Source of the DNA: Elusimicrobiota bacterium
Lineage (GTDB): Bacteria > Elusimicrobiota > Elusimicrobia > FEN-1173 > JAKLIF01
DNA: 64,000 bases
Reading direction: 5' to 3'
NCBI GenBank assembly: GCA_022709755.1
Contig: JAKLIF010000001.1
Span: 1-64,000 of the forward strand
Part shown: in pieces, positions 57,253-64,000 of the stretch
Layout: each line of letters starts with the position of its first letter
Position numbering within the stretch: position 1 is the stretch's first letter
The notes under the pieces: model-generated
What the model saw: the letters and a program-made list of their open reading frames with translations, nothing else
Databases searched by the model: none
Told to the model about the DNA's origin: nothing
Made by a program: the position numbers and the translations under genes

Positions 57253-58015
57253 TTCGACGAAGAAGATCATCGCGGTTCTTCCGGCCTACAACGCGGAGAA
57301 GACCCTAGAGAAGACGATGGCGGATATCCCTCCCGGCGCCGTGCAGAAGGTCATCCTAGTGGACGACGCCTCCACCGACGGGACGGTGGCCTTGGCGCGT
57401 CGGCTCGGGTTGACCGTCATCGTTCATCCGGAAAACCGCGGGTATGGAGCCAATCAGAAGACCTGCTACCGCGAGGCGCTGAAAGAGGGGGCGGACATCA
57501 TCGTGATGATCCATCCGGACAACCAGTATGACGCCCGCGTGACACCTCTGTTGACGGATTTCATCGCGCTGGACATCTGTGACGTGATGTTCGGCAGCCG
57601 CATCCGCACCCGGGGCGAAGCGTTGGATGGCGGTATGCCCCCCTACAAATACATCGCCAATCGCTTCCTGACCTTTTTTGAGAATTTCCTGTTGGGACAG
57701 AATCTGGGAGAGACCCACAGCGGGTTCCGCGCCTACTCCCGCCGCGTCCTGGAGACCGTCCCGTGGGAGCGGAATTCAGACGATTTCGTGTTCGACCAGC
57801 AGATGATCGTCCAATCGACCCATTTCGGGTTCCGTCTGGGAGATGTGCCCGTCCCGACCCGGTATGAGAAGGATTCGTCGTCCATTAATTTCCGTCGAAG
57901 CGTCCGTTACGGTCTGGAAACCCTGATCACGTTGGCGCGCTGGAAACTCCATCAGTGGCAGTTCATCCGATGTCCTCTTTTCGAAACCGCCTCCTCACAC
58001 TCCTCTACGCGCTGA
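57245..58015 (+). CDS. Family 2 glycosyltransferase (dolichol-phosphate-mannose-synthase-like)
   Basis: 256 residues from the ATG at 57245 that overlaps the upstream stop; an in-frame start at 57212 is possible. Cytoplasmic GT-A fold: [25 protein letters not shown] (D40/D41), NRGYGANQK, and IHPDNQYD in place of [20 protein letters not shown] matches the SGFRxY acceptor-loop motif. No membrane helices, so it likely makes an undecaprenyl-phosphate sugar used by neighbouring GT-C proteins. Confidence 0.9.
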   Translation: MPSSTKKIIAVLPAYNAEKTLEKTMADIPPGAVQKVILVDDASTDGTVALARRLGLTVIVHPENRGYGANQKTCYREALKEGADIIVMIHPDNQYDARVTPLLTDFIALDICDVMFGSRIRTRGEALDGGMPPYKYIANRFLTFFENFLLGQNLGETHSGFRAYSRRVLETVPWERNSDDFVFDQQMIVQSTHFGFRLGDVPVPTRYEKDSSSINFRRSVRYGLETLITLARWKLHQWQFIRCPLFETASSHSSTR

Positions 58016-59994
58016 CGGCCGTCTATCTGACGGCGGTCTACTTCGTGTATTATCCCATCCCCGGCGTCGTGTTGCGGGTGGGTGAATCCGTCCTCGTCCT
58101 CCTCTTTTTCTGGTTGGCGGCCGCGCTGGGCCGTCGGGCGCTCCGGGCCGCGGGACTCGCGTTCGAGACCACTCTGGCTTCCTTTGTTTTCAGCGAGGGT
58201 CTCGGCCTCCTCATTTTTTCAATGGTAATGTTGATCTTGGGAGTGGCGCACGGATATCAGCGGGCGATGCTGGCAGCCGTCTCGGCGGTGTTGGCGGTGT
58301 TCTCGTTCCGGGATCTGAAGTTCTGGCTCGATGAACTCGTCGGATTCGTTACTGCCGGTCGCCAGACCCGTGTCGGACCGGCGTCCCTTCTGGTGGGGCT
58401 CATCGCCGCCGGTTCACTGACCTTGACGTTCCTCTGTTCCATGGCTCCCCCCACGTATTACGACAGTCTTGTCTATCACCTGGCGTTGCCGTCCGTCTAT
58501 CTTCAGAACGGGGCCATCACGTTCGTTCCGTTCAACCATTACAGCCATTTCCCGCAGAACATGGAACTGTTGTTCGTGTGGTTCTTGTCGTTGGGAACCG
58601 ACGTGTCGGCCCAGATGTTCTGCGCCGGGTTGGGTGGGTTGACGGTGTTGACCGTCTGGGGGATGACCTCCGAATTGGTAGACGCGGTCGCGGGCGGCGC
58701 CCGTCGGTGGGCCGCCGTGCTGCTGGTGACGGCGCCGTGTTTCATCCTCTTGTCGTCGGAAACCTACGTCGAGACGGGCACGGCGTTCTGGACGTCCTTG
58801 TCCGTGTGGCTGGCTTGGCGTGCCGTGAAGACCGGCGCGACCCGGCTGTTCATCCTGTCCGGTTTGATGGGCGGTGCCGTGGCGGGCATCAAATACACCG
58901 GGGTCTTGACTCCCCTCCTCCTGTGCGTCATGGTCCTCCTCTGGCCGAGGGACCGTTCCTGGAAGAAGCGGACCGTCGACTTCCTGGCGTTGGGTTTTTC
59001 CGCGTTCCTCGTGTTCCTGCCCTGGTTAATCAAGAATTACGTGTTCACTGGCGGCAACCCCGTGTTCCCCTTCCTGCCGAAGATCTTCGAGGCGGACCGT
59101 GTCTTCATGCACGAGGAATCTTCCGCCGCGTATTTCCACGTCCTTCAGGAATACAAAGGCACAAGCCCTCTCTTGCTGGAATTGTTCAAGTTCCCGTGGC
59201 GGCTGATCACCCAGCCGTTGTCTTTCGGCGGAGGATACGACGTCATGGGGGATCTGGGATGGGCGATGCCCCTGCTGTTGTTCCCCCTCGTCTTTCTCCG
59301 GTTGATGAAGTCCCCGGCCGCGAGGTTCTGGACCGTCTACATCGTCCTTCACGGGATCCTCTGGGTGAGCATGAGGCCGGTGTTGCGTTTCTTCTTCCCC
59401 GTTTTTCCGCTGATCTGTCTGTTGGATGGCGCCGCGTTGGCGTCCGTCTGGTCCTCCGGGATCTCCTGGACGAGAGGGCTCGTCCTGACCGGCGTGATCC
59501 TGTTCACCTTGTCCAACGCCGTCCTGTTCTACCTGGTTGAACGCGTGCGCGATCCGTTCCCGGCGGTCCTCGGGCTCCAGACGCGGGAAGAATATCTCTC
59601 GAAAAAACTCGATTACTATCCGGCCGTGAAGTTCATGAACGAATCCCTCCCGCCCCACAGCCGTGTCCTGTTCGTCGGCGACCAGCGGGGTTATTATTGC
59701 CGGCGCCCCTATCTCGCGCCCATGGCGCTCCTCCCTTCCCCCTTGCCGATCTGGATCGAGCAGTCGTCCCGCCCCGAGGACCTTTCGGTTCGCCTGAAGG
59801 AGGAGGGGTTCACCCACTTGTTCTATCATCGGAAAGAAGCGCGCCGGCTGGCGGGATACCGGGTCCTGGAACTGAGCCCCGACGGAGAAAAGAAGTGGTC
59901 GGCCTTTTTGGAACGGCAGGTCCCTCTCTACGACACGCCCGATATGACGGTCTATTCTTTGTCCTCGGACTCCGGATCGGGCTCTTCCCGATGA
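57970..59994 (+). CDS. Large multi-pass membrane protein, putative GT-C/ArnT-like glycosyltransferase
   Basis: 674 residues from ATG 57970; a GTG 15 nt upstream is also in frame. It overlaps the GT2 gene by 46 nt. About twelve membrane helices; the external loop [22 protein letters not shown] has the Asp/Tyr/His pattern of GT39/PMT-like loops, followed by [21 protein letters not shown]-terminal soluble domain from about residue 530. Family not firmly recognised; it would use the lipid-linked sugar from the preceding GT2. Confidence 0.6.
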   Translation: MSSFRNRLLTLLYALTAVYLTAVYFVYYPIPGVVLRVGESVLVLLFFWLAAALGRRALRAAGLAFETTLASFVFSEGLGLLIFSMVMLILGVAHGYQRAMLAAVSAVLAVFSFRDLKFWLDELVGFVTAGRQTRVGPASLLVGLIAAGSLTLTFLCSMAPPTYYDSLVYHLALPSVYLQNGAITFVPFNHYSHFPQNMELLFVWFLSLGTDVSAQMFCAGLGGLTVLTVWGMTSELVDAVAGGARRWAAVLLVTAPCFILLSSETYVETGTAFWTSLSVWLAWRAVKTGATRLFILSGLMGGAVAGIKYTGVLTPLLLCVMVLLWPRDRSWKKRTVDFLALGFSAFLVFLPWLIKNYVFTGGNPVFPFLPKIFEADRVFMHEESSAAYFHVLQEYKGTSPLLLELFKFPWRLITQPLSFGGGYDVMGDLGWAMPLLLFPLVFLRLMKSPAARFWTVYIVLHGILWVSMRPVLRFFFPVFPLICLLDGAALASVWSSGISWTRGLVLTGVILFTLSNAVLFYLVERVRDPFPAVLGLQTREEYLSKKLDYYPAVKFMNESLPPHSRVLFVGDQRGYYCRRPYLAPMALLPSPLPIWIEQSSRPEDLSVRLKEEGFTHLFYHRKEARRLAGYRVLELSPDGEKKWSAFLERQVPLYDTPDMTVYSLSSDSGSGSSR

Positions 59995-60019
59995 CGCGGT
60001 CGGAAAAAAAAGCTATCAT
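59991..60019 (+). promoter_or_regulatory. Possible internal promoter before the WecA-like gene
   Basis: ATGACG (59991-59996), 17 bp, TATCAT (60014-60019). Predicted start 60026, five bases before ATG 60031; no Shine-Dalgarno is present. Confidence 0.4.
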
Positions 60020-60030
60020 TTTTTGAACCC

Positions 60031-61059
60031 ATGCACCCGACGTCCCTCTATCTCATCGCATTGTTGATGGCGTTGTTCCTGTCCCTGGCGTTGACGCCTC
60101 TGATGAGGTTCATCGCCATCCGTTGGGAGATCCTGGATTGGCCCCATTCGCCGGTCAAGACCCATGTGACCCCCACTCCTTATCTGGGAGGCGTCGCCAT
60201 CTTCCTGAGCATCGTGATCACCCTGTTGCTGATCCGCTATTTCACCCGGTTCCAGACGGGCACTCTCTACGCGTTGCGCGGGTTGATCGTCGGGATGGTG
60301 TTCATGCTGGGCGTCGGACTGGTCGACGACGTCGTGGCCGACGGTTTATCGTTCCGGTGGAAATTTTTCTTCCAGTTCCTGGGGGCCATCCTCCTGATGC
60401 TGTTCGGTATCCGGATCAAATTCATCCAGCCGGATTGGCTCAGCTATCTGGTCACGATCGTGTGGGTGGTGGGAGTGACCAATTCTCTGAACCTGATGGA
60501 CATCATGGACGGATTGGCCGCGTCGCAGGCATTGGTGGCCAGTCTGGCCTTCCTGTTGATCTCCCTGCCGACGGAAGAGATCTATGTGAACTTCGCCGCC
60601 ACGGCCGTGGCCGGCGCTTGTCTGGGTTTCATCCCCTACAACATGTCGTCGAAGAGGAAGATCTTCATGGGGGACGCCGGCAGTCTCCTGTTGGGTTTCT
60701 CCCTGGCGGCGCTGTCCATGGGGACGTCGTATACCCGCGTCAACGAGGTGGGGCTCTTCGCCCCCTTGCTGATTCTCGGGCTGCCCCTTTACGACACGTT
60801 GTTCGTGATGGTGATGCGTATTAAGCAGGGAAAATCGCCGTTCCTGGGATCCAAGGACCATCTGGCCCTGAAACTGAACGCTCTGGGACTCTCACGGAAA
60901 AAAGTCGTGCTGCTCCTCTCGTCGGCTTCCGCGCTGGTCTCGCTGTGCGCGTTCCTGGTGACGCGGATGGATTTTGACAGATCGGTCTTCATCGTCGCGG
61001 GCGTCGTCGTCGTGGGGATGTACGCCGCCATCCGGCTCCACGACGTGCGGGTCTCTTGA
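60031..61059 (+). CDS. WecA/TagO-like undecaprenyl-phosphate glycosyl-1-phosphate transferase
   Basis: 342 residues with about ten membrane helices of the MraY/WecA family. VTPTPYLGGVAIF at the N-terminus, catalytic LVDDV (D99/D100), NSLNLMDIMDGLAAS (154-164), FMGDAGSLLLGF (213-222) and KDHLALKLNALGLS as the His motif. NLMDIMDG with an SKRKIF loop favours the WecA/TagO branch over MraY. It loads a HexNAc-1-phosphate on undecaprenyl phosphate to start a surface glycan, and could feed the WecG-like enzyme at 39.4 kb. Confidence 0.93.
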   Translation: MHPTSLYLIALLMALFLSLALTPLMRFIAIRWEILDWPHSPVKTHVTPTPYLGGVAIFLSIVITLLLIRYFTRFQTGTLYALRGLIVGMVFMLGVGLVDDVVADGLSFRWKFFFQFLGAILLMLFGIRIKFIQPDWLSYLVTIVWVVGVTNSLNLMDIMDGLAASQALVASLAFLLISLPTEEIYVNFAATAVAGACLGFIPYNMSSKRKIFMGDAGSLLLGFSLAALSMGTSYTRVNEVGLFAPLLILGLPLYDTLFVMVMRIKQGKSPFLGSKDHLALKLNALGLSRKKVVLLLSSASALVSLCAFLVTRMDFDRSVFIVAGVVVVGMYAAIRLHDVRVS

Positions 61060-62378
61060 CCTCCTCCTCTTCCCAGTCGGTGGTCGTGATCGGCGCGGGG
61101 ATCGCCGGCTTGTCCTGCGCCAGAGCCCTCTCCCCCACCCCCGTCAGAATCCTTGAACGGGAGGATTGTCCCGGCGGTCTGGCCCGTTCTTACGCCATGA
61201 ACGGTTTCACCTTCGATTACACCGGCCACCTCCTCCACCTCCACGACCCGTCCGCCACCCGGTTCATCCGGTCATTGTTGAAGGGAAACCTCAACGAATG
61301 TTCCCGCAACGCCTGGATATTCTCGAACCGCGTCTTCACCCGTTATCCTTTCCAGGCCAACCTCTACGGACTGCCGCCGCGGGTCATCGCCGAATGTTTT
61401 CAGGGACTCCGCGAAGCGGTGAAACGCGCGGGTCGCACTTCCAACGACGATCTCCGATATTTCGACCGGTGGTGCCTCCGGAAGTTCGGCCGCGGGATCA
61501 GCCGCCATTTCATGTTCCCCTACAATCGGAAACTGTGGAATGTTTCTCCTTCCCGTCTCACGGCGGAATGGTGCGGTCCCTTCGTGCCCCAACCCCGGTT
61601 GGAGGACGTTTTGGCCGGCGCCCTCACGGATCAGACCAAGGGGTTCGGTTACAACGTCAAATTCTTCTATCCGCGCCGGGGAGGCATCCAGGCCTTCTCG
61701 ACCGCGCTGGCCCGACCACTCGACGATGTTCGCTATTCCTCCGACGTCCGGAAAATCATGTGGAAAGAAAAACGCCTGATCTTATCGTCGGGGGAGGAGA
61801 TCCCTTATCGGTGTCTCGTCTCCACCATGCCTCTGACGGATCTGGTCGAACGGTTGGAACCGTCCGTGAACAGTCTCAGTCAGGCGGCCCGCCGGCTGAA
61901 GTGGACTTCCGTGATGTGTCTCAACCTGGGCGTCGACCGTCCCCGGGTGTCGGACCGATCGTGGGTCTATTTTCCCGAGAAGGAATTCGTCTTTTATCGG
62001 GTCGGGTTCCCCGTGACCTTCTCCCGCTTCGTGGCTCCGGCCGAATGTTCCTCCCTCTATGTCGAGGTCTCCTTTTCCCCGGGCCGTCCGCCGGACCAAA
62101 AAAAATTGTTCAGCCGCATCCGCAAAGACTTGATTCGCAGCGGGATCCTCCGCGCCCAAGACGATTTCCCCGCGGTCTCGTTCGTCCCCATCGACTGCGC
62201 GTACGTGGTCTATGACCGGGAGCGTTCCCGCGCGCTGGACGCGATCTTCCCCGCCCTCCACCGGATGGGGATCTATTCCATCGGCCGGTATGGCGCCTGG
62301 AAATATTCGTTCATGGAGGAAGCGGTCCTGGATGGCCGTCGGACCGCGGAAGCGGTCTTGAAAAGGTATCCGCGGTGA
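61056..62378 (+). CDS. FAD-dependent UDP-galactopyranose-mutase/protoporphyrinogen-oxidase-like protein
   Basis: 440 residues starting with TTG in a TTGA overlap with the previous stop; GTG codons shortly downstream are alternatives. FAD-binding VVVIGAGIAGLSCARAL near residue 9, ERExCPGGLARS and DYTGHLLHL, then HFMFPYNRKLWNVSPS and a C-terminal IYSIGRYGAWKYSFMEEAVLDG FAD motif. Such proteins in polysaccharide clusters resemble UDP-galactopyranose mutase and may modify a sugar nucleotide or lipid-linked sugar. Exact reaction not assigned. Confidence 0.82.
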   Translation: MTSSSSQSVVVIGAGIAGLSCARALSPTPVRILEREDCPGGLARSYAMNGFTFDYTGHLLHLHDPSATRFIRSLLKGNLNECSRNAWIFSNRVFTRYPFQANLYGLPPRVIAECFQGLREAVKRAGRTSNDDLRYFDRWCLRKFGRGISRHFMFPYNRKLWNVSPSRLTAEWCGPFVPQPRLEDVLAGALTDQTKGFGYNVKFFYPRRGGIQAFSTALARPLDDVRYSSDVRKIMWKEKRLILSSGEEIPYRCLVSTMPLTDLVERLEPSVNSLSQAARRLKWTSVMCLNLGVDRPRVSDRSWVYFPEKEFVFYRVGFPVTFSRFVAPAECSSLYVEVSFSPGRPPDQKKLFSRIRKDLIRSGILRAQDDFPAVSFVPIDCAYVVYDRERSRALDAIFPALHRMGIYSIGRYGAWKYSFMEEAVLDGRRTAEAVLKRYPR

Positions 62379-64000
62379 ACGTCCCTCCCACGGATCCGGG
62401 CCGGGCGTCAGCCCGTCTTCGATGGGTCGGTTCCATCCTCGCCGGTGTGGTGGCCGTGTCGCCCCTCTTCCGCGCCGGATGGGACCTCTGGATACAGACC
62501 TTCGTCCATGTCGTCGTCTCCTTCCTGGCGGTCATCGTGATCGTCGTCGCCTGGACGCGCGGAGAAGAGGTGCGCGAGGAGATCCGGAAGACGGCCGTCT
62601 CTCCCCTCGGTGTCCTTGTCCTCCTTTTTGGGGCCGCCGGACTCGTCTCGTCGTTCCTCAGTCCGTTCAAACACAGCGTCGTGCCGGAAGTCCTGAACAC
62701 CGTGAACGTCGTTTTCCTCGTCGGCGGGATGGTCCTGTTCGTCCGGCAGGAGGATGGTTTTGTCCGTCGATTCTCGGAGTCGCTGAGACTCTCGGCGCTG
62801 ATCGCGGCGGGCGTGGCGGTCGCGTGGGCCTATCGGGGCGTGCGCGATTTTTCCGGACTGGCCGGCGTGCCGGAACCCTTCCACGCGCCGATGGTGAACC
62901 CCAACGTTCTGGCCGGATTTCTGGTCCTGATGGGCCCTCTCGTCTGGAACACGGCGGATCCCGCATCTCCGAAAAGACTCGGACGTTGGATGCCGATCGT
63001 CTTGTGGGCGACGGTCCTCATCGGAACCCGTTCCGTCGTCGGCCTGCTGGCGGCGCTCCTCCAGGTCTTGTGTCAACCCGGCGTGAAGAACCACATCCGG
63101 TCCAAGGCGCTGGTCTGGTCGTCGGCCGTCCTTCTGTTTTTGGGAAGTGCGGCGGCTCTCCTGTGGTCGAAGGTGTCTTTGTGGGGGTTGGATTATGAAC
63201 GGTGGGGGTGGTGGCGGACGGCGCTCCGGATGTGGGTGAAGAACCCTCTCTTCGGGGTCGGTCCCGGTGCTTTCGGCGAGGCGTATCCGGGTTACCGGAT
63301 CCACGCGTTCGATCTGAACAGTCTCTACGCCCACGACCTGTTCCTGGAGATGGGAGCGGAACGAGGGCTCGTCGGGTTCCTCCTCTTTGCCACGGTGCTA
63401 CTCATGGTTTTTTCCCGTCGGGATCATGGAGGAACCGTTCCGGATGACAGGGCTCCTTTTAAAACGGGTCTGATGGGTTTCATCATCTTTAATCTCTTCC
63501 ACATGAGTTTCACGTTCCCGGCGGTCTCGTGGGTGGCGTGGTCGATGATCGGCGTGTTGGCCGCCGAGCGGGTGACTGAAAAACCGGTCCTCCCTTGGTT
63601 GGAGAAGATCTCCGCGAAAGCCGTCCTCTCGGCCGCCGCAGTCACCGGGGCGGGCCTGATCGTCTCGTCTTTGCTGCTCTTCCGCGCACAGCAGTACGTG
63701 GTCTTCGGATGGCAGTCTTTCCAAAAGGAAAATTGGGAAGAGGCCGGGCAGTTCGCCTGGTTTTCGTTGAAGCTGTTCCCCTTTTCTCCCGAAGCGGGTT
63801 CTTTGTATGGATGGTCGTTGTTGAAACAGGGGCAACTCGACAAAGCGGAGTCCCGATTCAGACGCAATATTGAACTTTCCCCCTACACGGCGCGCTTCCA
63901 TTCGGAATTGGGCGGGGTCTTGATGGCCCAGATGAAGATCGCCGAGGCGGTTACCTCGTTTGAATCGGCGACGAACTATCTCCCGCTCAATCCCAGTTAT
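62375..64000 (+). CDS. Wzy_C-type O-antigen ligase/polymerase with TPRs, cut by the window edge
   Basis: GTG start in a GTGA overlap with the preceding stop; 542 codons are present and the end lies outside. About ten membrane helices, with the Wzy_C signature NPLFGVGPGAFGEAYPGY and an external LNSLYAHDLFLEMGAERGLVGF loop (His for catalysis), then TPR-like units from about residue 440 (WEEAGQFAWFSLKLFPFSPEA, KAESRFRRNIELSPYTARFH, EAVTSFESATNYLPLNPSY). Such proteins ligate or polymerise lipid-linked glycans, or attach them to proteins when TPRs are present. Confidence 0.85.
   Translation, partial: MNVPPTDPGRASARLRWVGSILAGVVAVSPLFRAGWDLWIQTFVHVVVSFLAVIVIVVAWTRGEEVREEIRKTAVSPLGVLVLLFGAAGLVSSFLSPFKHSVVPEVLNTVNVVFLVGGMVLFVRQEDGFVRRFSESLRLSALIAAGVAVAWAYRGVRDFSGLAGVPEPFHAPMVNPNVLAGFLVLMGPLVWNTADPASPKRLGRWMPIVLWATVLIGTRSVVGLLAALLQVLCQPGVKNHIRSKALVWSSAVLLFLGSAAALLWSKVSLWGLDYERWGWWRTALRMWVKNPLFGVGPGAFGEAYPGYRIHAFDLNSLYAHDLFLEMGAERGLVGFLLFATVLLMVFSRRDHGGTVPDDRAPFKTGLMGFIIFNLFHMSFTFPAVSWVAWSMIGVLAAERVTEKPVLPWLEKISAKAVLSAAAVTGAGLIVSSLLLFRAQQYVVFGWQSFQKENWEEAGQFAWFSLKLFPFSPEAGSLYGWSLLKQGQLDKAESRFRRNIELSPYTARFHSELGGVLMAQMKIAEAVTSFESATNYLPLNPSY

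Overview
The window is bacterial, G+C-rich (roughly 60% by eye) and tightly packed, with many ATGA/GTGA/TTGA start-stop overlaps and no rRNA, phage or complete transposon. No gene here fixes the taxon. A secreted protein of more than 5,300 residues built from YD-like and 81-residue tandem repeats, the house-keeping gene set, and many membrane-bound sugar transferases resemble what is known from Omnitrophota (giant ORFs are a recognised trait of that phylum); an Elusimicrobiota or other PVC-related lineage is possible. This assignment is inference.

Layout. 1-15.9 kb: the 5' end and body of one giant minus-strand gene that runs off the left edge. It is open in a single frame for at least 5,303 codons, and every other long reading frame there is its shadow. 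16.3-17.8 kb: a processive family 2 glycosyltransferase, divergent from it. 17.8-21.6 kb: two overlapping DUF2723-type membrane proteins. 21.66-21.97 kb: three 109-bp tandem repeats. 22-24.1 kb: a methyltransferase, a metallophosphoesterase and a CheY-like receiver, ending in a good terminator. 24.1-32.9 kb (minus): a recX-purH-thioesterase-alaS-tRNA-Arg-TIGR00725-dtd-glycosidase-like-secreted protein run. 33.2-40.1 kb (minus): a wecG/tagA-like gene, then ribD-ribE-ribBA-ribH-nusB-ligA. 40.2-43.8 kb: smc with its own promoter. 43.9-53.3 kb (minus): yceD-rpmF-plsX-fabH, then a DNA methyltransferase and a putative restriction nuclease, then fabD-fabG-acpP-fabF-rnc-acyl-CoA dehydrogenase, closed by a strong terminator. 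53.5-55.0 kb: isocitrate dehydrogenase-ndk from a near-consensus promoter. 55.05-55.63 kb: a non-coding mosaic of REP-like palindromes. 55.7-64 kb (plus): an overlapping operon for a cell-surface glycan (two multi-TM proteins, a GT2, a WecA/MraY-type initiating transferase, a UDP-galactopyranose-mutase-like flavoprotein and a Wzy_C ligase/polymerase with TPRs, cut by the right edge).

How it fits together. The fab, rib and purine genes are standard core metabolism. The surface theme (giant secreted repeat protein, GT2 synthase, DUF2723 pair, WecG-like transferase, glycan operon) suggests a heavily decorated cell envelope. The most unusual points are the giant gene itself, with its exact 243-bp repeat register, calcium-loop-like motifs and embedded helical domain; a two-gene restriction-modification cassette translationally threaded into the fatty-acid operon; -10 promoter hexamers that put transcription starts at or within a few bases of start codons; and a short A+T-rich patch inside ribD.
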